A stretch of 58,929 bases of DNA from Anaerolineae bacterium. GTDB taxonomy: Bacteria; Chloroflexota; Anaerolineae; Anaerolineales; UBA11579. Below the pieces are notes generated by a model. It was given only the letters and a program-made list of their open reading frames with translations, made no database searches and was not told the DNA's origin. Positions 18,034-26,171 of the stretch are shown one piece after another; position 1 is the first letter of the stretch, and every line of letters starts with the position of its first letter. The translations under genes were made by a program, and so were the position numbers. The stretch covers positions 1-58,929 of the forward strand of contig SCUK01000067.1 in NCBI GenBank assembly GCA_004297445.1, written 5' to 3'.

Positions 18034-19020
18034 ATGCTGATTCTCAATGCCGCAGAAGTCAGGCGGGCGCTCCCGATGGCGGAGTGCATTGCCGCGATGA
18101 AGCGAGCCTATGCCGCTCTTTCTTCCGGGCACGCTGAAGTCCCCCTGCGTACGCGCCTGCCCATTGCTCCCCATGAAGGCGTCAGCCTGTTCATGCCGGC
18201 TTTTGTGGACGATGAAGGCGGGCAAGCGTTGGCGGTCAAGGTGGTTTCCGTGTTCAATCGCAATCCCGGCCGCGGCCTGCCCCTCATTCATGCCGCGGTA
18301 CTGGTACTCAACCCGGAAACCGGCGCAGTCGAAGCCCTGCTGGAAGGCGGATCGCTCACCGCCATCCGCACCGGCGCGGGCAGCGGCGCGGCGATTGATG
18401 TGCTGGCGAGACCGGACGCGCACACCCTGGCGGTGTTCGGCGCCGGCGCGCAGGCGCGCGCACAACTGCGGGCCGCCTGCGCCGTACGTCCCATCGAAAC
18501 CGTCTGGGGATTTGACCCCGTCCCGGAAAGGGTCGACGCAATGATTGCTGAATTGGCTGGACACAATGGCATCCCGCGCGATATCCGCCGGGCAGCCTCT
18601 CCCCGGGAAGCCATAACAGACGCCGATATTATTTGCACCGCCACCACCAGCGCCGCGCCAGTTTTTGCAGATGCGCACCTGAAGCCGGGGGTACACATCA
18701 GCGGGGTGGGCTCTTACACACCAGAGATGCAGGAAATCCCAACGGAAACAGTAGCCCGCGCCCGGGTTGTGGTGGACAGTCGCGCCGCCGTACTCGCGGA
18801 AGCCGGAGATTTGATTATCGCGATGCGGGCAGGTCAAGTTATCGAAACAAGTGTCGCCGAGCTGGGAGACATCCTGAACGGCAATGCCGTGGGCCGTTCA
18901 GACAAGACCCAGATTACATTCTTCAAGTCCGTCGGGGTTGCGGTGCAGGACGCCGCCGCCGCCCAGCTGGCGCTCGCCAATGCCCGCCGGCTGGGGCTGG
19001 GCACCACGATAGCGTGGTGA
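18034..19020 (+). CDS. Ornithine cyclodeaminase / mu-crystallin family NAD(P)-dependent enzyme
   Basis: 328 residues. The family includes ornithine cyclodeaminase, alanine dehydrogenase (archaeal) and Delta1-pyrroline-2-carboxylate reductase. Seen: LTAIRTGAGSGAAIDVLARPD (substrate site), Rossmann loop LAVFGAGAQARAQLRAA, DIICTATTSAAPVF, and GSYTPEMQEIPTETVARARVVVDSR. The exact reaction cannot be assigned. It follows the liv terminator and lies 71 nt upstream of a DAO-type flavoprotein, fitting amino-acid or imino-acid catabolism. The start has no ribosome binding site, but a -10 box sits 6 nt upstream. Confidence 0.88.
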   Translation: MLILNAAEVRRALPMAECIAAMKRAYAALSSGHAEVPLRTRLPIAPHEGVSLFMPAFVDDEGGQALAVKVVSVFNRNPGRGLPLIHAAVLVLNPETGAVEALLEGGSLTAIRTGAGSGAAIDVLARPDAHTLAVFGAGAQARAQLRAACAVRPIETVWGFDPVPERVDAMIAELAGHNGIPRDIRRAASPREAITDADIICTATTSAAPVFADAHLKPGVHISGVGSYTPEMQEIPTETVARARVVVDSRAAVLAEAGDLIIAMRAGQVIETSVAELGDILNGNAVGRSDKTQITFFKSVGVAVQDAAAAQLALANARRLGLGTTIAW

Positions 19021-19091
19021 GTACGCACAAGCTTGGGGCTGAATAATCCTTCAATCTATCAATTCATCGAGACCATAGGACATCGCAACCC

Positions 19092-20249
19092 ATGACCGAA
19101 CTACCAAAATCCGCAGACATCGTCATCATCGGGGGTGGGGTGATGGGCGCCTCAACCGCTCATCACCTGGCGCAACGCGGCGTAAAGGACATCGTACTGC
19201 TGGAAAAAGAGGACTTCTTTGGGCTGGGCGCCACTGGCCGTTGCGCTGGCGGCGTTCGCTACCAGTTCGCTACCGAAGTCAACATCCGCCTTTCGCTCGC
19301 CAGCCTGCCCATTCTGGAAAGATTCAAGCAGGAAATGGGGCAGGATGTAGATTACCGCCAGTGCGGCTATTTGTTCCTGCTCACAAACGAAACCGACATC
19401 GCCGCCTTTGAACGCAATGTCGCCCTGCAGCACCGTCTCGGAGTCATGACTGAATGGTTAACCGGTGACGAAGTTCGCCGCCGCCTGCCGCAGATGCGCC
19501 TGGAAGATGTGCTGAAGGGCGTATTTCATGGCAAGGACGGTCTGTGTGACCCCAATGGCGTCGTCATGGGTTACGTGAACAACGCCGCCCGCCTTGGCGT
19601 GCAAGCCCTGACGGGGATCGAAGTAACGGGCGTGCAATCACGCGGCGGGCGCGTGGCCGCCGTGCAGACCAGCAAGGGAGTCATCGAAACCTCCCAGGTG
19701 GTCAACGCTGCCGGGCCGTGGGCCGGGCGTATTGGCGAGCTGGCTGGCATCGAAATCCCCATCACGCCCATCCGGCGGCAGATGCTCACCACTACCCCCC
19801 TGCCGCAGATACCCGCCGATTTCCCATTCGTCATAGACTTTGCCCAATCGCTCTATTTTCACAGGGAGGGTGACGGCCTGTTAACCGGCATGAGCAACCC
19901 GACCGAAAAGCCGGGATTCGACCAGAACGTAGACCCGGATTGGGAACTCATCAATTTGGAGAAGGCGGCGGCCCGCCTGCCCCTGCTGGAAACCGCCGGG
20001 TTGGCCAGCCACTGGGCCGGTCTGTACGAAGTGACACCGGATGCCCATCCCATCTTTGGCAGGACTCCTCTCGAAGGCTTCTATCTTGTAGCGGGGTTTT
20101 CCGGCCACGGGTTCATGCACGGGCCAATCAGCGGCAAATTGATGGCCGAAATCATGCTGGACGGGGCCGCCAGCACGGTGGATGTATCCATGCTCGATTT
20201 CGCCCGCTTTGCCGAAGGGCGATTGATTCATGAATACAATGTGGTTTAG
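19092..20249 (+). CDS. FAD-dependent oxidoreductase of the DAO family (sarcosine/glycine oxidase-like)
   Basis: 385 residues. The N-terminal FAD-binding motif is IVIIGGGVMGASTAHHLAQRG, followed by the GATGRCAGGVRYQFATE segment typical of the sarcosine oxidase beta/dimethylglycine oxidase group. The C-terminal AGFSGHGFMHGPISGKLMAE contacts the flavin. It oxidises a secondary or small amine or amino acid, exact substrate unknown. No alpha, gamma or delta sarcosine oxidase subunits are nearby, so it is a monomeric or one-subunit type. Probably co-transcribed with the ornithine-cyclodeaminase-family gene. Confidence 0.9.
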   Translation: MTELPKSADIVIIGGGVMGASTAHHLAQRGVKDIVLLEKEDFFGLGATGRCAGGVRYQFATEVNIRLSLASLPILERFKQEMGQDVDYRQCGYLFLLTNETDIAAFERNVALQHRLGVMTEWLTGDEVRRRLPQMRLEDVLKGVFHGKDGLCDPNGVVMGYVNNAARLGVQALTGIEVTGVQSRGGRVAAVQTSKGVIETSQVVNAAGPWAGRIGELAGIEIPITPIRRQMLTTTPLPQIPADFPFVIDFAQSLYFHREGDGLLTGMSNPTEKPGFDQNVDPDWELINLEKAAARLPLLETAGLASHWAGLYEVTPDAHPIFGRTPLEGFYLVAGFSGHGFMHGPISGKLMAEIMLDGAASTVDVSMLDFARFAEGRLIHEYNVV

Positions 20250-20312
20250 GGGAACCAATTGCTTCCGGCATTCGTTCTATGGCTGACACTATTCTTGATT
20301 GGAGCAAACGCC

Positions 20313-20741
20313 ATGAAGACTCTCTTAAAATCCCTATTCCTGCTTGCCATGTTGGCGGCGCTCGCCGCCTGTGCCCCGGCCGCGCCGGATGAACCGCTGG
20401 CCTGCACGCTCATGGGCTGTGTGAATACCCTTCGTATCGAAATCACCAATGCACCCGCCATGCCGTATTGGGTCACCGTACGGGCTGACGGGCAGGAGTT
20501 CAACATCGCCTGCGAGGAAGGCGTGGAAACCTCCGGCCTTGCGGGGGAAATGGACTGCGAAACCGGCATCTTCACCCTCTTTGATTTCGCCCCCGAAACC
20601 GCATCCATCGAAGTCGGTTGGGCTGCAGGCGGCCTCACGATTGACGCCATCCCGGAGTACGAAACGTTCCGCCCCAACGGACCGGGCTGCGAACCCGAGT
20701 GCCGCAATGGGCTGGTAAAAGTAGAACTACCGGAACAGTAG
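20313..20741 (+). CDS. Small predicted lipoprotein
   Basis: 142 residues from ATG 20313, chosen because GGAG precedes it and a lipobox signal follows ([20 protein letters not shown]). A longer frame from a TTG at 20259 is less likely. The mature part is acidic with six further Cys (for example CTLMGCVNT, CEEG, CETG and CEPEC), suggesting disulfides, and a compact beta-rich domain is likely. No family recognised. It lies 63 nt after the flavoprotein and is probably the last gene of that unit. Confidence 0.7.
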   Translation: MKTLLKSLFLLAMLAALAACAPAAPDEPLACTLMGCVNTLRIEITNAPAMPYWVTVRADGQEFNIACEEGVETSGLAGEMDCETGIFTLFDFAPETASIEVGWAAGGLTIDAIPEYETFRPNGPGCEPECRNGLVKVELPEQ

Positions 20742-20754
20742 CCCGTAAGATCGT

Positions 20755-20788
20755 AAAACTCCCGCCTGACTGCGGGAGTTTTCTTTTT
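20755..20788 (+). terminator. Intrinsic terminator after the 20313 lipoprotein gene
   Basis: An 11-bp stem AAAACTCCCGC/GCGGGAGTTTT with a 6-nt loop, then CTTTTT. Confidence 0.9.
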
Positions 20789-20801
20789 CTCTCCGCAGTG
20801 T

Positions 20802-20810
20802 TAAGATAAT
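20802..20810 (+). promoter_or_regulatory. -10 element next to the CinA-like gene (leaderless)
   Basis: TAAGATAAT; the GATAAT hexamer ends 7 nt before ATG 20818 and no Shine-Dalgarno is present. Confidence 0.45.
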
Positions 20811-20817
20811 CACCGCC

Positions 20818-21966
20818 ATGCCCTCCGCCGAAATCCTCACCATCGGTACCGAGATACTTCTCGGCGAAATTCTGGACACCAACGCCAGGCACATTGCTCT
20901 GGGGTTGCGCGACTTGGGCCTGGACCTCTACTACACCGCCACGGTCGGTGACAATGCTGACCGAATCGCGGAATTCATCCAGGACTCGCTGCAGCGCGCC
21001 GATATCCTGATTACTACGGGCGGTCTCGGTCCCACGGTGGATGACCCCACGCGTGAAGCGGTGGCGCTCGCTTTTAAAGTGCCGCTGGAATTCCAACCAG
21101 AGTTGTGGGAACAGGTTCAGGCGCGCTTTGCCCGCTTTGGCCGGGTCCCCACGGAAAATAATCGCCGCCAGGCCTATGTACCCGAGGGAGCTCAGGTCAT
21201 CGAGAACCCGGTGGGCACCGCCCCCGCCTTCCGCATGGAACGCGACGGGCGTACTGTGATTTGCCTGCCCGGGGTCCCGCGTGAAATGGAGCACCTGTTG
21301 GAACACGCTGTCCTGCCCTACCTGCGGGATGCCTACCAACTCACCGGGGTGATTAAGACCCGTGTCCTGCACACGGCAGGGGAAGGCGAATCGGCCATAG
21401 ACGAACTCATCAGTGACCTGGAAAAACTTCGTAATCCCACCGTTGGCCTGGCTGCTCATGCCGGTCAGGTGGATATTCGCATCACCGTCAAGGCGGGCTC
21501 AGAGACTGAAGCCGACGAACTGATTACGCTCGTGGAATTGGACCTGCGGCAACGTCTCGGAGACCGAATTTACGGCGCAGACGAAGACACGCTGGAAGGC
21601 ACAGCGCTCGCCCACCTTGCGGCGCTTGGCTGGAAGGTGGCAGTGGTTGAGTCGGGGCTTTCCGGCGAGTTGGCAAAACGCCTTGCCGGTGATTCAGGGG
21701 TTTTCGCTGGTGGTGAAGTCTTGCCCCCGGAGACATCCCTGGCAGAGTTGAAATCTGCCCTGACCGCGCTGATGACCCGCCTGCACACAGAGGCAGGGCT
21801 GGGCGTGGGCGTGCGGCGCGGGGAAGAAAAGTCTGACCTGCACCTGGTAATTGTCTCGCCCGTACGGACCAATGCCATTACCCGCTCTTATGGTGGGCCG
21901 CCCAAATTGGTCAGCATGTGGGCCGTAAATACCGGGCTGGACATCTTGCGTAAACTTAAGAACTAG
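20818..21966 (+). CDS. CinA-family protein with degenerate C-terminal domain
   Basis: 382 residues. The N-terminal half is a clear MoaB/Mog-like COG1058 domain: EILTIGTEILLGEILDTNA, LITTGGLGPTVDDPTREA and VICLPGVPREMEHLLE, associated with ADP-ribose pyrophosphatase activity in CinA. The middle KH-like part follows. The C-terminal NMN-amidohydrolase domain (about 258-382) is shortened and degenerate: the usual AESCTGG nucleophile motif reads VESGLSG and the closing region is not standard. It probably lacks deamidase activity. Stands alone, with a hairpin on each side. Confidence 0.85.
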   Translation: MPSAEILTIGTEILLGEILDTNARHIALGLRDLGLDLYYTATVGDNADRIAEFIQDSLQRADILITTGGLGPTVDDPTREAVALAFKVPLEFQPELWEQVQARFARFGRVPTENNRRQAYVPEGAQVIENPVGTAPAFRMERDGRTVICLPGVPREMEHLLEHAVLPYLRDAYQLTGVIKTRVLHTAGEGESAIDELISDLEKLRNPTVGLAAHAGQVDIRITVKAGSETEADELITLVELDLRQRLGDRIYGADEDTLEGTALAHLAALGWKVAVVESGLSGELAKRLAGDSGVFAGGEVLPPETSLAELKSALTALMTRLHTEAGLGVGVRRGEEKSDLHLVIVSPVRTNAITRSYGGPPKLVSMWAVNTGLDILRKLKN

Positions 21967-22045
21967 ACCCGCCAGCGGGCAACGCCCTTGTCGCACACAC
22001 CCTTTTGGGTAGAATTGGTTAATGTCACCCCTGATTACGAATCTA

Positions 22046-22091
22046 ACGTAGAGGCGCACGCGGCGTAAAGTAAGCCGGTGCGCCTCTACGT
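22046..22091. repeat. Long perfect inverted repeat (hairpin) between cinA-like and amidohydrolase genes
   Basis: 14-bp perfect arms (22046-22059 with 22078-22091) and extra CGGC/GCCG pairing inside the loop. The T tract is weak. It could act as a terminator, but its form resembles a dispersed intergenic palindrome. Confidence 0.6.
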
Positions 22092-22110
22092 CTATTGAAA
22101 CGGAGATCGA

Positions 22111-24123
22111 ATGGTCAAACAAGCTGACCTCATCCTGCACAACGCCATCGTCTTAACCATGGATGAAGAGTTCAATCAGCATGAGCCCGGGGCTGTCGCC
22201 ATCGCCGGCGACAGTATCCTCGCCGCCGGTCCGGAGGCCGAGATACTGGCAGCCTTCTCCTCCACAGAAAAACTGGATTGTGGCGGCAAAGTGCTGATGC
22301 CCGGACTGGTGAACGCCCACACCCACGTGCCCATGACCTTGCTGCGCGGCCTCACGGATGACCTGCGGTTGGATGTCTGGCTGCTGGGCTATATGATGCC
22401 GGTGGAACGCGAGTTTGTCTCACCGGACTTTGTGCGGCTGGGCACGCTGATTGGCTGCGCGGAATACATCCGCACCGGTATCACGACCTTCAACGATATG
22501 TATTATTACGAAGAAGATGTCGCCAAAGCCACGGTTCAGGCCGGCTTGCGCGCCGTCCTCGGCCAGACCGTGCTCAAATTCCCGGCTCCGGATGCAGGCT
22601 CTTTCGAAGAAAGCCTGGCCGCGGCACGCGAGTTCATCGTTGGCTGGAAAGACCACCCCCTTGTCGTGCCCGCCGTTGCGCCGCACGCGCCGTTCACCTG
22701 CACCCCGGACATCCTCAAAGCCTGTGCCGCGCTTGGCGCGGAATTTGACGTGCCGCTCCATATCCACCTTTCCGAAACCGCGGTGGAAGTGGAAAATATG
22801 CGCGCCGAAAACGACATGCCCGTCATCCCGTATGTGAAGAAACAGAACTTGTTTGATGCCAAGGTCATCGCCGCTCACTGCGTCCACATCGACAAAGGTG
22901 AGATAAACACTCTGAAACACCACAAGGCTGGCGTTTCCCACAACCCCAGCAGCAACATGAAACTGGCCTCCGGCGCGGCGCCGGTGATGCAAATGCTTGA
23001 AATTGGACTGAACGTCGGTATCGGCACGGACGGTCCAGCCAGCAACAATGACCTGGACATGTTCGAGGAAGTGCGGCTGGCCTCATTCCTCGCCAAATTG
23101 CGCAGCAGTGACCCTACCGCCCTACCCGCCCGCACGGCCGTCCTGATGGCCACCCGCATGGGCGCCCATGCCCTGCACCTTGGCCACCTGACCGGTTCGC
23201 TCGAACCCGGCAAACGCGCCGACCTGATTCTGGTTGACATCGACACGCTGCACAACAGCCCGCGATTCCGGCACAACCCCAATGGGATCTATGCGCAGTT
23301 GGTGTACGCCGCGAAATCCACGGATGTAACGGATGTCATGGTCAACGGTCGGTGGCTGATGCGAAGCCGCGCCCTCGAAACTATTGATGAGCGCAGCCTG
23401 TTGGAAGAAGCCGACCAATACGCGCAACGCGTGGATAAATTCCTGATTAATCGCGAAGGCTCCATCCTCTCCAAACTTATCGCGATCGGTGGTGTTACGC
23501 AGGAAGAATCCTTCGAAGTCCAGGTAAAGGTGCGGGTGGACGAGCCGGACACCATTGCCGCGGGCATGAACCACCCGGACATCGAGATTGTCTACTTCCG
23601 GCACTATCACGAGTACGACACCTACTTTGTATTCGAAGACGAGAGCCAGGGACTCGTCCGTCACCGGGAGGATGAGTTCATGAATCCCCAGGGCAAAGTG
23701 GACCATGTCCGCGCCCGCCTCACCCATATTGGCCAGACCCACGAGCGCGAGTACGCCAGCAAGGCGATGCTCTCCCGCAGCCGCTACCTGGCCCCCGCCG
23801 GGCAAAGCCTGCGCTTCCTGCGCGAATATTTCCGTCCGGACAGCGAACTCTACATAGAGAAAGACCGGCGGCGCTGGCTGGTAAAATTCCGCAACACAGA
23901 GTTCTATGTCAATCTGGATGCCATCGAGCAGCCGGACCTGGGGTACTTTCTGGAAGTCAAGAGCCGCACCTGGAGCCGCACGGACGCGGAGGCCAAAGCA
24001 AACCTGGCGATGGAACTGGCCAGGCTGCTGGGCGCATCACCCCAGGAAATCCAGGTGCGGGACTACGCCGAGATTGTGCGCGACCCCGATGAGCGACACG
24101 GTGCCAGAAATAAGGGTGCTTAG
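22111..24123 (+). CDS. MtaD-like amidohydrolase (deaminase) fused to a CYTH-like domain
   Basis: 670 residues. Residues 1-440 are a metal-dependent amidohydrolase of the 5'-methylthioadenosine/S-adenosylhomocysteine deaminase group: NAHTH (H70, H72), HIHLSE, AAHCVHID and GTDGPASNN, with composite beta-sandwich ends. Residues about 465-645 are extra and look like a CYTH fold (class IV adenylate cyclase / thiamine-triphosphatase superfamily): FEVQVKVRV in place of ExExK, YDTYFVFED, RHRED, YVNLDAIEQPDLGYFLEVKSR, then a final helix ending MELARLLG. Normal deaminases end near 440. GGAGA precedes the ATG. The fusion and the next gene (cNMP-binding) are notable. Confidence 0.82.
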   Translation: MVKQADLILHNAIVLTMDEEFNQHEPGAVAIAGDSILAAGPEAEILAAFSSTEKLDCGGKVLMPGLVNAHTHVPMTLLRGLTDDLRLDVWLLGYMMPVEREFVSPDFVRLGTLIGCAEYIRTGITTFNDMYYYEEDVAKATVQAGLRAVLGQTVLKFPAPDAGSFEESLAAAREFIVGWKDHPLVVPAVAPHAPFTCTPDILKACAALGAEFDVPLHIHLSETAVEVENMRAENDMPVIPYVKKQNLFDAKVIAAHCVHIDKGEINTLKHHKAGVSHNPSSNMKLASGAAPVMQMLEIGLNVGIGTDGPASNNDLDMFEEVRLASFLAKLRSSDPTALPARTAVLMATRMGAHALHLGHLTGSLEPGKRADLILVDIDTLHNSPRFRHNPNGIYAQLVYAAKSTDVTDVMVNGRWLMRSRALETIDERSLLEEADQYAQRVDKFLINREGSILSKLIAIGGVTQEESFEVQVKVRVDEPDTIAAGMNHPDIEIVYFRHYHEYDTYFVFEDESQGLVRHREDEFMNPQGKVDHVRARLTHIGQTHEREYASKAMLSRSRYLAPAGQSLRFLREYFRPDSELYIEKDRRRWLVKFRNTEFYVNLDAIEQPDLGYFLEVKSRTWSRTDAEAKANLAMELARLLGASPQEIQVRDYAEIVRDPDERHGARNKGA

Positions 24124-24139
24124 GTTCCTTCCCATAAAC

Positions 24140-24168
24140 TTGACCCGCCCCCACCTGCATGTTAAACT
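24140..24168 (+). promoter_or_regulatory. Sigma70-type promoter for the cNMP-binding protein gene
   Basis: TTGACC (24140-24145), 17-bp spacer, TAAACT (24163-24168); the start would be about 30 nt before the ATG. Confidence 0.6.
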
Positions 24169-24204
24169 CACTGAACCGGACACTGCCCGAGGAGGAAGAG
24201 CCTG

Positions 24205-24678
24205 ATGAGCAATACCCAGCTGCTGTCCAGTGTGGACATTTTCAGCGACTTGAGCGAAGCGCAAATCAAGCGCATTGAAGCCGTTTGCCAGGAAGTCACC
24301 TTCGGCATGGAAGAAGCCATCTTCGAGGAAAACAGCCCCAGCAAAGAGTTCTACGTTATTCTCGAAGGCAAAGTGGCCATCCAACTCAGCCCGTTCATGG
24401 CATTGGGAAGTTCCAAGATGAAACCCAAGACCATCGCCTCGCTGGATAAAGGTCAATCCTTTGGCGAGGTGTCGCTGGTTGACGAGGGTGTACGCTCGGC
24501 AACCGCTGTTTCCCTCACCGAGAAAACCCGGCTGCTGAAAATCGACCGCAATGACTTCGTAACCTTGCTGAAAGATGATGTGCATATGGGGTTCACCGTG
24601 ATGACCAATCTGGCTTCCGACCTTTGCTTCAAGATTCGAAACTCCAACCTGATGATTCGCGAGGCCATGCTCTACTAG
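24205..24678 (+). CDS. Single-domain cyclic-nucleotide-binding (CRP-type effector) protein
   Basis: 157 residues, essentially one cNMP-binding domain: LSSVDIFSDLSEAQIKRI, then GKVAIQL, the phosphate-binding-cassette region DKGQSFGEVSLVDEGVRSATAVS (the usual RSA after the acidic helix is kept) and a C-terminal helix. No DNA-binding helix-turn-helix and no kinase domain, so it is a stand-alone sensor or regulatory subunit. GAGGAGG precedes the start. It has its own promoter and terminator. It lies 81 nt after the amidohydrolase-CYTH gene, which could be a nucleotide-related partner. Confidence 0.88.
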   Translation: MSNTQLLSSVDIFSDLSEAQIKRIEAVCQEVTFGMEEAIFEENSPSKEFYVILEGKVAIQLSPFMALGSSKMKPKTIASLDKGQSFGEVSLVDEGVRSATAVSLTEKTRLLKIDRNDFVTLLKDDVHMGFTVMTNLASDLCFKIRNSNLMIREAMLY

Positions 24679-24695
24679 GATTCACCGAATGACTG

Positions 24696-24727
24696 AGCGC
24701 GCTGCTTTTTGCAGCGCGCTTATTTGT
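24696..24727 (+). terminator. Intrinsic terminator after the cNMP-binding gene
   Basis: 10-bp perfect stem AGCGCGCTGC/GCAGCGCGCT, T5 loop, tail TATTTGTTT. Confidence 0.9.
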
Positions 24728-24745
24728 TTCCCGAAGTTGCCGGTG

Positions 24746-24751
24746 TATACT
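24746..24751 (+). promoter_or_regulatory. -10 element next to the IMPase-family gene (leaderless)
   Basis: TATACT ends 7 nt before ATG 24759; no Shine-Dalgarno. Confidence 0.5.
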
Positions 24752-24758
24752 GGCAGCC

Positions 24759-25541
24759 ATGTCCGACCCACTTGCAATCGCCATTGAAACAGCCCGGGCA
24801 GCCGGTGATTTATTGCGCAGCCGCTTCAAACTTCACGGAAGCGCTCGCCGCCTGAAACCCGATCACACCACTCTCACGGATGCCGACCTGGAAGCTGACC
24901 AACTCATCACCCGCGCTATCCGCGCCGCATTCCCTGATGAAGCCATCCTGACGGAAGAGTCAGAGACCCGCATGCCCGCAGACGGCCGCCCGACATGGGT
25001 GATCGACCCCATTGACGGCACGACAAACTTCGCCCGGGGGCTGCACACCTGGGGCGTATCCATCGCCCGCCTGGTTGATGGCCTTCCTTCCGAAGGCGCG
25101 CTTTACTTCCCGCTTTTGAATGAGTTGTATTCTGTTCGCAAAGGAGAAGGGGCGCAACTCAACGGCGAAGCCATCCACACTCGCCCGCCAGACCCGGACT
25201 CAAACGACGTCTTCTTCACCTGTTGCACCCGCACGCACCGGCGTTACCAGGTGGATGTGCAGTACAAGCTCCGCATCCTCGGTTCAGCCGCCTATGATTT
25301 CTGTGCCATCGCCCGCGGGGCCACCATCGCCGGATTCCAGGCCACGCCACATCTGTGGGACCTGGCCGCCGGTTGGTTGGTGTTGGAAGAAGCTGGCGGG
25401 GCGGCCGCGGTACTGCACGGCCCCGCTCCATTCCCGGCACAGGCGGGTGAAGACTACGGGCTGCACTCCTACCCTACACTGATGGCAGGCTCCGCGGCCT
25501 TGCTGGATACGGCCCGCGGCTGGGTCACACTGCAAGCCTAG
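24759..25541 (+). CDS. Inositol monophosphatase family protein
   Basis: 260 residues, Mg-dependent sugar or inositol phosphate phosphatase (SuhB/HisN/CysQ superfamily). Metal-site motifs: EESE (about 67), WVIDPIDGTTNFARG (about 85-100), and LWDLAAGWLVLEEAGG (about 205-220). The substrate is not readable from sequence; inositol-1-phosphate, histidinol-phosphate and PAP are possible. Single gene with its own adjacent -10 box. Confidence 0.92.
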   Translation: MSDPLAIAIETARAAGDLLRSRFKLHGSARRLKPDHTTLTDADLEADQLITRAIRAAFPDEAILTEESETRMPADGRPTWVIDPIDGTTNFARGLHTWGVSIARLVDGLPSEGALYFPLLNELYSVRKGEGAQLNGEAIHTRPPDPDSNDVFFTCCTRTHRRYQVDVQYKLRILGSAAYDFCAIARGATIAGFQATPHLWDLAAGWLVLEEAGGAAAVLHGPAPFPAQAGEDYGLHSYPTLMAGSAALLDTARGWVTLQA

Positions 25542-25610
25542 CCCTTTGGACAGTAGCCCGTCAGCGGTCACCCTGCTATTATCCCTTCATCCCAGTTTAG
25601 GAGAAATCTC

Positions 25611-26171
25611 ATGGCCGACCCCAGTTACACCCTCGAAGAAGGAAATCAATTCATCATCGCCTGCCATCATGACCTCGATGGCGTGAAGCAGAAACTGGCT
25701 GAGAAACCGGACCTGGCTCACGCTTTCAACGAGGAAATGAATGAAAGCGCACTGGGCGCCGGCGGCCACATGGGGCGGCGCGACATCGCCGAAGTCCTGC
25801 TGGCGGCCGGCGCGGAAATGGAACTCGCAACCGCTGCCATGCTGGGCAAAAAAGATACCGTAAGGGCCGCCCTGGCGGAAGACCCTGCCAACGCAAACGC
25901 GGTTGGTGCCCACGGCATACCGCTGGCCTTTCATGCCGCCATGAGCGGCGATGTGGAACTCCTCGAGATGTTGTGGAATGCCGGCGCACAGGACGCGCTC
26001 AAAACCAGCCTGCACGGCGCGGTGTGGCACAACCGGCTGCCCGCGGCCCGCTGGTTGCTGGAGCACGGCGCATCCGTTGATGAAAAGAATTGGCAGGGAA
26101 AAACAACCCTGGAATTCGCCGAAGAAAGCAGCCTTAACGATATGCTGGCTGTCTTGAAGGAATTTGCCTAG
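25611..26171 (+). CDS. Ankyrin-repeat protein
   Basis: 186 residues built of four to five ankyrin-like repeats: GRRDIAEVLLAAGAEM, GKKDTVRAALAEDPANANA, GDVELLEMLWNAGAQDA and NRLPAARWLLEHGASVDEKN, ending QGKTTLEFAEE. No signal peptide or other domain; likely a cytoplasmic protein-interaction module. AGGAGA precedes the ATG. The stop overlaps that of the convergent gene by 4 bp (CTAG, 26168-26171), leaving no room for a terminator. Confidence 0.88.
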   Translation: MADPSYTLEEGNQFIIACHHDLDGVKQKLAEKPDLAHAFNEEMNESALGAGGHMGRRDIAEVLLAAGAEMELATAAMLGKKDTVRAALAEDPANANAVGAHGIPLAFHAAMSGDVELLEMLWNAGAQDALKTSLHGAVWHNRLPAARWLLEHGASVDEKNWQGKTTLEFAEESSLNDMLAVLKEFA

